NCBI GenBank assembly: GCA_006247105.1
Contig: CM016926.1
Span: 2,232,001-2,296,000 of the forward strand
From: Giardia muris
Taxonomy: Eukaryota > Fornicata > Diplomonadida > Hexamitidae
Length of the DNA stretch: 64,000 nucleotides
Reading direction: 5' to 3'
Under the pieces are notes generated by a model. That model had not been told where the DNA came from and ran no database searches. It saw nothing but the letters and a program-made list of their open reading frames with translations. The translations under genes were made by a program, and so were the position numbers. Numbering within the stretch: position 1 is the first letter of the stretch; each line of letters begins with the position of its first letter. Positions 36,463 to 44,945 of the stretch are shown in pieces.

Positions 36463-38313
36463 TCAATGATGCGTCCCACGGGGGATTTCGATGCTCCATG
36501 CCTGTTCCTCCTCATCCCAAACCGCATACTCCTCGATGAGCTTCTGATAAGCCGAGGGGATGAAGGATGAGACAACGTATTGACGAAGCCCAAGAAGACG
36601 CAGTTGTGCCTCACGATCATTTCCTAGGGTATCACGCTCCCGCGATTGTTCCAGACGTATCTCGTATAGTTCCTCTCGCGCCTCGGCAAGGCGACGCTCC
36701 GTCTCCTTCTGGATTTGCTCTAACTCCTGGATCCTATCGGAGGCAGTGGTACACTGAAGCTCAAGATTCTTCCGTGCCTCCTCTGCTTCTAACAGTTGCT
36801 TTTTCAGCTTTGCGGCCTCAACCTTCTGGGCTGCAAGGGCGTTTCTCGCCTCACGGATGGCCGCATCCTTCTCTCGCTCCTCAGTCTCCAAAATGGCACG
36901 GTCCACCATCTTTGACTTGCTCTCCTCGATCTTATTGGTCAGGGCCTTTGCTAACTCCTGGCGGGCACGAGCCTTCTCCTCACTCTTCTTGATCTGGCGT
37001 TCTAATTCGAGTTGTTCATCCTCGAGTTTCTGCAGCTCTTCCTGCGAGGGCGCCTCGACCTCCTGCTGGACATACTTCGTCCGCTTCTTCTTAGCTTGAT
37101 CGAGATGCTTCTTCAGAACCTTGATCTGTTGTGCCTCTTCGGCCGTATAGCCTGTGAACGCATCGGAGCCGTCGGTAGCCGCGCCTCCGCCCGCATTTGC
37201 CTGATTCATGATTTCCTTCAGCTGCGCTTCAAGACGGGAGATATAGTCTCGCATCTCACGGATCTGCGCATCCTTCGGGTCCTCATTGATCTTCGGCTTG
37301 TTCTTGATCTGTTTGGCACGGTCTGCATATCTAAGAGTTGACAGAGTTTCGTCATAATTGGTCGAGGCGGGGGAGACGGCCACGACCATCAGCGTCTTAC
37401 TATTTCCACCAAGGGAGTCTTGCAAGAGACGAGTCAGTTTCGAGTCACGATAGGGGATATGTTGAGCCTTTTCAACTAGCTTTGAAATGACACACCCCAA
37501 TGTTGTGAGACTAAGATTGATCTTGGCGGCTTCTTTAAGACGATCACCAGTCGCCCCAGTCTTTTCTTGACGCTCGGAACCAGCAAGATCGACCAGGTTG
37601 AGTTTCCCGACACGAATCGTCTCCTTCCCTTCGATTACCTCCATACGCTCAATTATGATCTGGAAGATGCTATGAGAACGGGAGCTCGTGGCGTTCATCA
37701 GCGTTGCGGCCACAGCACGGCTATTGTTCCCCTTCTTCATCAACTTCTCGATCTCACCCTCGGTACTGACGGGGTGTTCGGAAAGGCCCTTAATGAAGAC
37801 CCCACGCTGAGGGTCCTCCTTGAGTTGGAGGTGTGGGGTGTTGGTTAGCAGATCCTTGATGTCCTCGTTATAAATCTCAATGAAGCTAGCACGGACAAGA
37901 AACTGAGTTGTCGAGTCTGCTTTAGCAATGAAGTCGAAGATACGTTGGAAGGCCAGGGGGATCATTCCGGGGTTCTCCGGCTGCCCCATCATCGTATGTG
38001 TCTTCCCCGAGCCCGTCTGTCCGTACGCAAAGACCGTCGCGTTGTAGCCCTCAAGGCATCCGTCGATCATCTCTCGCACGGATTCGTCAAACACCTCCGT
38101 CTGCGTCGACGTCGGAGGATAGACGGCATCGAACGTGAAGGATCGCTTACTGACTCCCTCACTCGTTAAACCTGGCGGCTTATGCAAGGTGACAGTGCAG
38201 CGTGTCTTGTCCATCTCAACGATCTCTCTCGCCCCTTCGGTCTTCTCACGCTCGTTAAAGGGGCGCATACGTACAAGGACACGAACATTATCGGTCTGCT
38301 CTCCCCTTCCCAT
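36463..38313 (-). CDS. kinesin-2 motor protein
   Basis: This is a 616-residue N-terminal motor. The P-loop GQTGSGKT is at 98-105. Switch motifs are NATSSRSHSIF and LVDLAGSE, with SKLTRLLQDSLGG and LSTLRYADRAKQIKNKPKINE at the neck. The KPKINEDPKDAQIREM neck-stalk junction is typical of kinesin-2 subunits, which drive anterograde intraflagellar transport. A coiled coil follows (about 380-560), then a short globular tail. The frame extends to 38358, inside the tRNA gene; the ATG at 38313 follows AACAAAAT and gives the expected N-terminus. The permease stop lies 8 bp from this gene's stop. Confidence 0.95.
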   Translation of the reverse strand: MGRGEQTDNVRVLVRMRPFNEREKTEGAREIVEMDKTRCTVTLHKPPGLTSEGVSKRSFTFDAVYPPTSTQTEVFDESVREMIDGCLEGYNATVFAYGQTGSGKTHTMMGQPENPGMIPLAFQRIFDFIAKADSTTQFLVRASFIEIYNEDIKDLLTNTPHLQLKEDPQRGVFIKGLSEHPVSTEGEIEKLMKKGNNSRAVAATLMNATSSRSHSIFQIIIERMEVIEGKETIRVGKLNLVDLAGSERQEKTGATGDRLKEAAKINLSLTTLGCVISKLVEKAQHIPYRDSKLTRLLQDSLGGNSKTLMVVAVSPASTNYDETLSTLRYADRAKQIKNKPKINEDPKDAQIREMRDYISRLEAQLKEIMNQANAGGGAATDGSDAFTGYTAEEAQQIKVLKKHLDQAKKKRTKYVQQEVEAPSQEELQKLEDEQLELERQIKKSEEKARARQELAKALTNKIEESKSKMVDRAILETEEREKDAAIREARNALAAQKVEAAKLKKQLLEAEEARKNLELQCTTASDRIQELEQIQKETERRLAEAREELYEIRLEQSRERDTLGNDREAQLRLLGLRQYVVSSFIPSAYQKLIEEYAVWDEEEQAWSIEIPRGTHH

Positions 38314-38333
38314 ATTTTGTTTGACAGAGAAAG
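38314..38333 (-). promoter_or_regulatory. 20-bp gap between tRNA-Leu and kinesin-2 start
   Basis: The 20 bp include CAAACAAAAT directly before the kinesin ATG. The same stretch is the 3' flank of tRNA-Leu and contains no run of four or more T on the minus strand. Confidence 0.5.
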
Positions 38334-38416
38334 TGCAAGCTGTGGGGTTCGAACCCACGCGGGATGACTCCCATCACGGCCTTAACGTGACGCCTTAACC
38401 ACTCGGCCAAACTTGC
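38334..38416 (-). tRNA. tRNA-Leu (anticodon AAG)
   Basis: This is an 83-nt class II tRNA on the minus strand. The acceptor stem GCAAGTT pairs with AGCTTGC (one G-T pair), with discriminator A. The D-arm is GCCGAGTGGTTAAGGC, which serves as the A box. The anticodon stem TCACG/CGTGA flanks loop TTAAGGC with AAG at 34-36. The long variable arm is GGGA-GTCA-TCCC. The T arm GTGGG-TTCGAAC-CCCAC serves as the B box. No intron is present. It decodes CTT and, after A34 to inosine, CTC. Confidence 0.95.
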
Positions 38417-38492
38417 TCGGGAGCGGGAACCGGCAGGGCGGGATGGGACACGGAGGGGCTAAGAGGAAGAAAGGAGGAAAGTTGAATCTAAG

Positions 38493-38801
38493 ATGGACTT
38501 CTGTGATGTATGTGGGACTCTTCTACGATCCACAGCGACGGGACTCTATTGCTCATGTTGTGAGAAGGCTGTTGATCAAAAGGGTAGGGATACTCGTGTG
38601 ATTACTGAGCTTCATTTCCAAAGCGAGGTTGTCACTCTGGAGGCAACGGGGGAGAGTCGGCCAACTATTGACGAGACGTGCCCACAATGCGGGCATGGGA
38701 CGGCGTACTTCACGTCTCAGCAGATGCGGTCTGCGGACGAGGGGCAGACGGTATTCTTCGAGTGCTGCAAGTGTGGACACAAGTATAGGGTGAACGCCTA
38801 A
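38493..38801 (+). CDS. RPA12: RNA polymerase I subunit RPA12-like (TFIIS-type zinc ribbons)
   Basis: The 102-residue protein has an N-terminal zinc ribbon (CDVCGTLL, CSCC) and a C-terminal TFIIS-like ribbon (CPQCGHGTAYFTSQQMRSAD, then CCKCGHKYRVN). The RSADEGQT loop carries the acidic pair that supports transcript cleavage. The length and the RSADEGxTVFF form fit RPA12; Pol III RPC11 and Pol II RPB9 are alternatives. The ATG follows TTGAATCTAAG. It shares its upstream region with the divergent tRNA-Leu. Confidence 0.82.
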   Translation: MDFCDVCGTLLRSTATGLYCSCCEKAVDQKGRDTRVITELHFQSEVVTLEATGESRPTIDETCPQCGHGTAYFTSQQMRSADEGQTVFFECCKCGHKYRVNA

Positions 38802-38813
38802 AAAAAGGTCGGT

Positions 38814-39239
38814 ATGGGGTGTTGGAACTACTTGATGTTCTACGTGGCCATGATGGTCCTCTCCCTCATCATGCTGGTTCTGACGACGCTGATCAACGGG
38901 GCGCACACGGACACGCGGAGCGGGCACATCGACGCCTTCGAGCACAACAGGCGGGTCAACAGGCTAGTCAAGTTCGACGTGGTGGCGCCCGTGGTCTTCT
39001 TCGTCGTCTCGTTGCTGTTCGGACAAGTGATCCTACCGATCCTGTGCATTCCGTTCATAGTGACGACTGTGGTGCTATACAAGCAGGACCGCCTCTTCTT
39101 CACGCCGAGTAATCTGAGTAACCGCCTCCGGTTTGACGAGAAGTATTCGGTGGTCAAGGTTCTGATGTACAGTGGGGTCTTCGTGTACGTGGTGATCCGT
39201 GGGGCGGTACAGCTAGGCTTCTGCCTAGCGGACCTCTGA
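38814..39239 (+). CDS. ERV14: cornichon/Erv14 family cargo receptor
   Basis: The 141-residue protein has the normal length of cornichon proteins and three membrane segments (about 5-28, 55-85, 115-138). The family pattern VNRLVKFDVVAPVVFF follows a short soluble loop, and FFTPSNLSNRLRFDEKYSV precedes the last helix. Cornichons select membrane cargo for COPII vesicles at the ER. Only 12 bp separate the RPA12 stop from this ATG. An A-run (CTAAAAAAAGG) overlaps the upstream stop and may be the initiator. Confidence 0.78.
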   Translation: MGCWNYLMFYVAMMVLSLIMLVLTTLINGAHTDTRSGHIDAFEHNRRVNRLVKFDVVAPVVFFVVSLLFGQVILPILCIPFIVTTVVLYKQDRLFFTPSNLSNRLRFDEKYSVVKVLMYSGVFVYVVIRGAVQLGFCLADL

Positions 39240-39339
39240 TAAGCCTTCTGAGCAATCGGAACATAGGAAAAAGAAGAGGGATAGGTGAAGGGGTGAGGAA
39301 GCGATGAAGGGATGATGAAGGGACCAAGAGGCCAATAAA

Positions 39340-40446
39340 ATGGACCAGGATGTTTTTCTCTACTACGATGCCTTGTTAACCGGGACGGTCCTGAAGGTTA
39401 GTCAATCTACCGTACCGAACACTGACATGAAGGGGTTGTTCTTGACGGAGGCACATCCCGCCAACGAGGCATTGTTGTCCGAGGCACCATTGCATTCTTG
39501 GGTATCGCCAGGATATATGGCCACCATATATGGTAACGGGGAGGGAATCGATGGAACTGAAAGGGAAAGGAGTCGACTCTACTGTTTCGAATGTATGCGG
39601 CCAATCGCGGGAATAGAAGAGCGAGTCCCATGTAAGTTTGTTAAAACTACTGAACAGGAGTCAAAGCGCTGTCGACATATCTATTGTTCTGAGGAATGCA
39701 GAGATAAACACATCTTCTTGGGGCATGGGGCTCTTTGTACCTCACTTCATAAGGAAGGTAGTGATTTGATCTACAAGGCGATGAGTATTCCTTCTACTGA
39801 CGTCCCATATACGCTCTACACGATCATTGAGGTTCTTGGCCACATTATTTGTAAGGAAGGGTACTACCTTCTTCAAACAGAGAATGAGATGCTTAGTTTG
39901 CAATACGCTTTCCATCCCTTCGCCCTTTTTGAGGGTTCCTCTCTTGCAGAGGTCATAGACCTTGACGTTCATACCATCCTTAAGATTATCCTGCAAGTCT
40001 TGAACATGGAATCGATTTATGAGCATATCTTCCCAGATATCGCCTTCGAACAAGCCATGTTCTCCTTATCTAAGGCCACCCTCTTCTCCGAGGAGATGAT
40101 TCGTCATCTCATCAGCCTTCTTAGTCTGAATTGTTATACTCTTCGTGACAGATACGGCTTCGAACGTGGCTCCGCCCTTTACTCCATCCTTTCATGCTGT
40201 AACCATAGTTGTGCACCAAACGTGAGGGTTCAAATGGATCCAGATAAGAATGGATCTGTCATCGACCTTGTTCTCCTTACTGATGGTGCCGCAAACTCAG
40301 AACTCTTCATCTCCTACCTCTCCATCGAGGAACTCGGCTTACCTACTAGAGCGCGTAGAGATAGACTCAAGTCTTGGGGGTTCCGATGCACTTGTCCTCG
40401 TTGTGAGAGCCAGGATGAGGATGAGGGTGAAAAAGAGTCTTCGTAG
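39340..40446 (+). CDS. SET/MYND-domain protein (SMYD-like methyltransferase)
   Basis: The 368-residue protein has a MYND-like zinc finger at about 82-134 (CFECMRPI, then CRHIYCSEECRDKHIFLGH, C). The SET core follows near 285-345: SCCNHSCAPNV, the cofactor/active-site motif, and ELFISYLSIEELG. The post-SET cysteines are WGFRCTCPRC near 345-358. SMYD enzymes methylate lysines on histones or other proteins. The ATG follows CCAATAAA. The N-terminal SET strands are weak, so activity is likely but not certain. Confidence 0.88.
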   Translation: MDQDVFLYYDALLTGTVLKVSQSTVPNTDMKGLFLTEAHPANEALLSEAPLHSWVSPGYMATIYGNGEGIDGTERERSRLYCFECMRPIAGIEERVPCKFVKTTEQESKRCRHIYCSEECRDKHIFLGHGALCTSLHKEGSDLIYKAMSIPSTDVPYTLYTIIEVLGHIICKEGYYLLQTENEMLSLQYAFHPFALFEGSSLAEVIDLDVHTILKIILQVLNMESIYEHIFPDIAFEQAMFSLSKATLFSEEMIRHLISLLSLNCYTLRDRYGFERGSALYSILSCCNHSCAPNVRVQMDPDKNGSVIDLVLLTDGAANSELFISYLSIEELGLPTRARRDRLKSWGFRCTCPRCESQDEDEGEKESS

Positions 40447-40484
40447 GTGACCCTGAATGGTTCCTTCTTCTCCTTCCCCCTCCC

Positions 40485-41471
40485 TCACGAACTAGCATGA
40501 ATGACGGTCCATCGTTCCGTACCCACTAATACTTCAGGCCTTTGGAAGCTTAATGGCAAAAGACATGAAATCGTATTCAGTTCGTCCTCGGAAAGCAGGA
40601 CGCCATCGAAATAGATACGTCCGTTCAAGGTACCAACGTAGACCGAGCGTCCAAGGCCACTGATCGCGCTGATTGGCCCATCATGCCGATATGAAAGCTG
40701 TTCTGGTGTCAAGGTGTTATAGGGGATCAAGTAAAGAACGCCATCGTAGGTTCCAAGATAAAGGTGTTCGGTTGCAGATGGGATGTATGCCGCTGTTAGA
40801 AGCGTTTTTGACCCTACTAAAGGAATCGAAATGGAGTTATCAGTGGCGGGCTGTAAGAACGTCTCCTCCACCGTACTATACAAGGAGATACGTCCAGAAG
40901 CGAAGACTATCACTAATCTCACCTCTCCATTCGACCCAAAGGAGACGAAGTTACAGGCGAGGATGGCACTAGCCGCGTTCGAGATCGTATATTCTTTGAG
41001 GTCTAGTTGTACATACTGCGCTCCTGTCACCTTCTCGGAGAAATCACGGGATAAGTAGAAGTGCTTATCAGTGACGATGCACAAGTCGCCAGTGACATCA
41101 TTCTGAATGATGAATCGGATTGGATCCTGCTTCGGAACCTCCGCCGCCGCCAGAATAGAAAAGGCATGCGGGTTCAATACAATCGCTATTCCACGTTCGA
41201 AGCCTAAGAATAAGCAAGTATTTCCTAACCCACACTTCCCTACTCCCATGCAGGTCAATAGCTCATCCCGTATCTCCTTGTTGGCCTGATATCTCACCGG
41301 CCGTTCAAGACTCTTATGGATCTGCAAGGAGGCACGGTCCGCCCGCAGAAACGTGACGAGCGGTCCATATTCGGAGGCGTTCCCCACCGCGACGCTTGCG
41401 AAGTCGTGGAAGGTCCCTGTCCGCTCCAGAAAGCGCGGCAGCACCCCAAAGCTATACGATTGGGTGGGCAT
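40485..41471 (-). CDS. beta-propeller-like protein
   Basis: The 328-residue protein has repeated beta-strand blocks of the WD40/propeller type (HLYLGTYDGVLYLIPY, SVYVGTLNGRIYFDG, LVIVFASGRISLYST), without the WD dipeptides. The function is unknown; such folds serve as binding platforms. It is divergent from BBS8 with 14 bp between start codons. The ATG at 41471 follows GCAAAAATTGC on the minus strand. Confidence 0.78.
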   Translation of the reverse strand: MPTQSYSFGVLPRFLERTGTFHDFASVAVGNASEYGPLVTFLRADRASLQIHKSLERPVRYQANKEIRDELLTCMGVGKCGLGNTCLFLGFERGIAIVLNPHAFSILAAAEVPKQDPIRFIIQNDVTGDLCIVTDKHFYLSRDFSEKVTGAQYVQLDLKEYTISNAASAILACNFVSFGSNGEVRLVIVFASGRISLYSTVEETFLQPATDNSISIPLVGSKTLLTAAYIPSATEHLYLGTYDGVLYLIPYNTLTPEQLSYRHDGPISAISGLGRSVYVGTLNGRIYFDGVLLSEDELNTISCLLPLSFQRPEVLVGTERWTVIHASS

Positions 41472-41485
41472 GCAATTTTTGCTCG
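41472..41485. promoter_or_regulatory. 14-bp bidirectional start region
   Basis: Fourteen bases with a central ATTTTT run separate the minus-strand ATG at 41471 from the BBS8 ATG at 41486. It probably serves both genes. Confidence 0.55.
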
Positions 41486-43132
41486 ATGAGCATCTCCCCC
41501 ATCTACCGTGCTTACCTTGCCCTTCGCCGCGGAGAATATAATGAGGCGGCCGCGCGGCTGGACGACTACCTCACCGAGAATCCGTCGTCCCAAACCGCCC
41601 TCCTCCTTCGTTTGCAATGCGTCAATGAGTTTTCTTATGTCAGTGAGGTCGAGCTTGATGAGGTATCGGCAGAACACATGCAGAAACGACTGGAGCGTCA
41701 GGGAGTACAAACGGCTCAATCCTTCTCACGAGGATCGGCCATTGGGGTTGTTAGACCTGCCTCATCTGCCATTGGAAAGCCACTGTTACATGTCGGTTCC
41801 CGCCTCACTTCCATGACGCGTAGTAGGACCGGAAGAATTAGTTCTCGGATGACAACTGGGACTACTCGCCGTCGTTTCAGTTCTCTTACACATACGAAGG
41901 AGGATAAGCCTGGAGATGGTTTGACCTTGCAGACGTCGAATATCAGTTTACATCGGGGCTCGTTGAGTGAGATCCTGCAACAATTGCCCGCAAGATATCT
42001 TGCTTGTTCTCCTTATGCTAGGCTTGCAATTACATACCTTTTGAGATCAGTCCCTTCCCTACTTGACCGTTTGAATCTAGGTTCTGAAAGAGAGGGAGAC
42101 CCGTTAATGCCAGACCCTGGAGCAGCACCATACCAAGCATTGAGCATACTTGCGGAGTATGGAAAACAGCGGGGGAAGGACTTTTTCTACCACACGCGTC
42201 TAGGGCGAGCGAATTTCCTTATTGGGCAATACTACGCAGCGGCAAATAACTTCCGCATGTCCTTTGCTCTCTTGCCTCGCTTAAGTACGCAGCTCAGGTT
42301 AGTCACGGCATTGGCCGCATATGGGCAGTTGGAAGTGGCACTTACTACGCTAGAGGATTGCGCCGGACGCTACCAGACCAGTCCTGCACCGTATCTATCA
42401 ATTGGGCGGATATCGGAACTCTTAGGAGAGCATGTACGTGCAATCAATGCATACTCAACCGTTCTCGCTCGCGATCCAGGAAGCCTAGAGGCTTTGGCGG
42501 CTCTTGGTGCGCTTATTCTAAACTCTTGTTATTCTAAATCCGGTATCCGATCTAATGGACTTAAAGGGAAGAGCTCTATGAGTATTGGATCCTCCTTGGG
42601 TGAGACTGAGGCAAGACTCGTGTACGAGCGTGTATTGCAATACCGTCCAGATGACCCTACCGTCTGGTGTAACATCGGACTGTGTCATGTCCGAGCTGGT
42701 GAATATGGACAAGGGTGTATGTATCTGGCGACGGCCTTGATGCGGTGCAACGAGCAGAGGCGTTGCGGGTCGTTACGTTTGGATCTCCAAAGATTGAATG
42801 ACATTCATAGCAGCATCTGGTCTAACCTTGGTTTGGTCTTCATACACCTGTCGGAGTATGCGACGGCGAAGAAGTGCTTCTCGCTTGCCATTTACATCAA
42901 CAAGAATAACGCGGATGCTCAGGTCAACCTTGGGACTCTAGCCGCGCTTAGTGGGGACGGAGACATAGCACTCTGGTACTTCAACCAAGCGCTCAACCTC
43001 GTCCCAGACCATCAGGAGGCCTTATACAACAGGGCGATACTGCACTATCGAAACCATAGGTTAGGCTTGGCCCTGGAAGACGCTGAGCGGTGCTCCCCTT
43101 ATCTTCAGAACTATATCCTAACGCATCCTTGA
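41486..43132 (+). CDS. BBS8: BBS8/TTC8 tetratricopeptide protein
   Basis: The 548-residue protein has N-terminal YRAYLALRRGEYNEAAARLD and NPSSQTALLLRLQC, as in BBS8. A basic Ser/Thr/Arg linker follows (about 95-145, RPASSAIGKP, SRTGRISSRM), corresponding to the RPxT-rich linker of BBS8. TPR helices make up the rest (FYHTRLGRANFLIGQYYAAA, WCNIGLCHVRAGEYG, SNLGLVFIHLSEYATAKK, VNLGTLAALSGDGDIAL). BBS8 is a BBSome subunit for ciliary membrane trafficking. The frame is open to 41396, but the ATG at 41486 lies next to the A/T tract and gives the family N-terminus. Confidence 0.85.
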   Translation: MSISPIYRAYLALRRGEYNEAAARLDDYLTENPSSQTALLLRLQCVNEFSYVSEVELDEVSAEHMQKRLERQGVQTAQSFSRGSAIGVVRPASSAIGKPLLHVGSRLTSMTRSRTGRISSRMTTGTTRRRFSSLTHTKEDKPGDGLTLQTSNISLHRGSLSEILQQLPARYLACSPYARLAITYLLRSVPSLLDRLNLGSEREGDPLMPDPGAAPYQALSILAEYGKQRGKDFFYHTRLGRANFLIGQYYAAANNFRMSFALLPRLSTQLRLVTALAAYGQLEVALTTLEDCAGRYQTSPAPYLSIGRISELLGEHVRAINAYSTVLARDPGSLEALAALGALILNSCYSKSGIRSNGLKGKSSMSIGSSLGETEARLVYERVLQYRPDDPTVWCNIGLCHVRAGEYGQGCMYLATALMRCNEQRRCGSLRLDLQRLNDIHSSIWSNLGLVFIHLSEYATAKKCFSLAIYINKNNADAQVNLGTLAALSGDGDIALWYFNQALNLVPDHQEALYNRAILHYRNHRLGLALEDAERCSPYLQNYILTHP

Positions 43133-43173
43133 GTCATGATAGTCGAGCCAGTGAGCCATAGGCGGCCATGTGG

Positions 43174-43524
43174 TCACTTCTTCCGCTTCCCCGTGGCGGT
43201 CCCAGACGGGCGTGAGGTCACCCTATCATCGCTGGGCTCATCATAGGTTGGCAAGTCACATACCAATTGCGCGTCGGCACGTAGCCGCTTCTGAAGCTGC
43301 TCATCATGTGCCTTCGTCCGCACGTGATAGTCGTATTGAGGCTTCTCCTGGACTCGAAGAGGGTCACGAAACTTCGAGGTAAAAAAGGCTGGGTTATGAT
43401 CGACTCTAACGGAATTACTGTTGGGATGCAGTGTCTGCTGGATCGGGTTATACTCCGGCCGCACCTTCCTGGTCATCTCCTTCTCGAGGTTGTAATCCCC
43501 CGGAGTCACCTTATCAAGAGACAT
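43174..43524 (-). CDS. small unknown protein
   Basis: The frame encodes 116 residues: MSLDKVTPGDYNLEKEMTRK at the start and a Lys/Arg-rich end (TATGKRKK). It has FFTSKFRDPLRVQ and HVRTKAHDEQLQKRL, and is hydrophilic without a membrane segment. Composition suggests a small cytoskeletal or nucleic-acid-binding protein, but no family is recognised. The convergent BBS8 gene ends 41 bp away. The ATG at 43524 has only a moderately A/T-rich flank. Confidence 0.55.
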   Translation of the reverse strand: MSLDKVTPGDYNLEKEMTRKVRPEYNPIQQTLHPNSNSVRVDHNPAFFTSKFRDPLRVQEKPQYDYHVRTKAHDEQLQKRLRADAQLVCDLPTYDEPSDDRVTSRPSGTATGKRKK

Positions 43525-43828
43525 GGTCCTATCGTTATCCTCCCCAAGGAGATATTTTATTTCAGAAAGGAACCATCTTCAACCCGAACCATTCGAGATC
43601 GTTCGGGGTTCCTGATTGGCTCCTGATTCCTCGTCTTAGAACTCAAAACAAAAGCGTCTTTAAATCGTCAGATTTACCTATCCAGCTGAGAAAGGTAGGA
43701 TAATGAATCTCTTCCATTTGAAGGCTTCCAGGAACGCACCTGGTTACTGTGCCTCTAATCGGTTGGAGGCATGATGAATGCGTCTACACCGATCTGGAAT
43801 TCCCACAATCCGTCAACGGCCAGAAAAA
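43525..43828. other. 304-bp gene-free stretch with a compound hairpin
   Basis: No convincing coding frame is present. An inverted structure lies at 43568-43613: outer AGGAAC (43568-43573) with GTTCCT (43608-43613), inner CCCGAAC (43583-43589) with GTTCGGG (43601-43607). The last 10 bp (AGAAAAA) form the start region of the gene at 43829. Confidence 0.5.
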
Positions 43829-43969
43829 ATGTCAACGCCCACGAAGAGACGTTCTGAGAAGGACCTGAAAGGAAACGTCGTCCTCCCTGGGACCGTGATC
43901 AAGGCGTCGTTCGTCTTCATGGGGGTCATCCTGGCGCTCCATGCCACGACAGCCCTTCTACGGAAGTGA
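43829..43969 (+). CDS. candidate Sec61-beta (tail-anchored mini protein)
   Basis: This 46-residue protein has a basic, Ser/Thr-rich N-terminus (MSTPTKRRSEKDLKG) and one membrane helix containing VIKASFVFMGVILALHATTA, followed by LLRK. The P-V-S-F-V-LH pattern matches the tail anchor of Sec61-beta, the small subunit of the ER protein channel. It is shorter than usual Sec61-beta. The ATG at 43829 follows CCAGAAAAA, a strong Giardia start context; the frame reaches further upstream without such a context. A chance small membrane frame cannot be excluded. Confidence 0.55.
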   Translation: MSTPTKRRSEKDLKGNVVLPGTVIKASFVFMGVILALHATTALLRK

Positions 43970-44144
43970 ATAGGCCTATCGTCTATAAGGTGCACTTCAT
44001 AATCAGGCACGGTGAGATCGAGGCCAGCAATTCATCTGCAAGCACACTCATGGGTGGGAATTACTAGAAAACCCCTTCGCTTCACGTCCTCTTGGTTCTT
44101 GAACCCCTCCTTCATCCAACTCATCAGACACAAAAAGCGGAACG

Positions 44145-44906
44145 ATGTCCATTCGTCCTTATCTCAGTCCGGAGAACCTCGTCGGTCCCGGGTCTCATAT
44201 ATCCGCCCCCGCCGATTGCGTCGCTGGCGTCGGCGTCATAGTTACCGAGGCGGGGATGTTCTCCTCCTTACTTGGACACGTCTCTAGGATCTCGAAGATC
44301 GTCTCCGTCACCCCATTGACAACCATTTACTTTCCCCAGTTAGCCGACACGGTCATCGGGCGCGTCACTCAAGTCCTCCCTAATCGTTGGATACTCGATG
44401 TTGGTGCAACCGTATTAGCAACCCTTCAACTTGATAACATCAACCTGCCAAATCTTCAGAGGGTTAAAGAGAGTGCGGATGAGAGCAATATGCGAGCCTG
44501 GCTTGACGTCGGCGAGCTAGTCGTATGTGAGATGCGCGAGAACTCAACTCTACTTTGTCGAGGTGGTATGTTTGGAAAGTTCTCTAATGGCTTGTTAGTG
44601 GAGGTCCCTCCTATAGCCATCGGAAAGAGTTCTACTGCCTTCCAAAGGCTCGAGACCATTGGTGTCTTCATGATTCTTGGAAATAATGGACGGATCTGGC
44701 TTGCAGAACTTCCTTCTACCCCTTTGAATACAAGGAACCCCATCGAGGACCCGCTCAACCCCTCTCCTTCTCCAGAGACGCTTAGGAAGCTTTGTAAGCT
44801 CTCGTCCTTAATTCTCAATCAATCTCGAAACGGAATGAAGATCACAGGCACAAGTGTCGAACAGGCATACCTCTCGGAAACGTCCATGGAAGCTCAGACG
44901 CAGTGA
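44145..44906 (+). CDS. RRP4: exosome subunit RRP4 (EXOSC2)
   Basis: The 253-residue cap subunit of the RNA exosome has an N-terminal domain with LVGPGSHIS, an S1 domain (DTVIGRVTQVLPNRWILDVG, LQLDNINLPNL) and a KH-like domain with the family motif ILGNNGRIWLAE near residue 185. The exosome degrades and processes RNA 3' to 5'; RRP4 helps thread substrate. The ATG follows CAAAAAGCGGAACG. The stop TGA sits in CAGTGAAAT, close to a poly(A) signal. The 175 bp upstream contain no supported gene. Confidence 0.9.
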   Translation: MSIRPYLSPENLVGPGSHISAPADCVAGVGVIVTEAGMFSSLLGHVSRISKIVSVTPLTTIYFPQLADTVIGRVTQVLPNRWILDVGATVLATLQLDNINLPNLQRVKESADESNMRAWLDVGELVVCEMRENSTLLCRGGMFGKFSNGLLVEVPPIAIGKSSTAFQRLETIGVFMILGNNGRIWLAELPSTPLNTRNPIEDPLNPSPSPETLRKLCKLSSLILNQSRNGMKITGTSVEQAYLSETSMEAQTQ

Positions 44907-44945
44907 AATTCACTACCCACTCGCCATGATACCGTATCAAAACCG

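Noticed and set aside
44108..44119. TCCTTCATCCAA, resembling the ncRNA processing motif
   Set aside because: Ten of 12 matches in pyrimidine-rich DNA and no clear hairpin upstream in the 175-bp gap.
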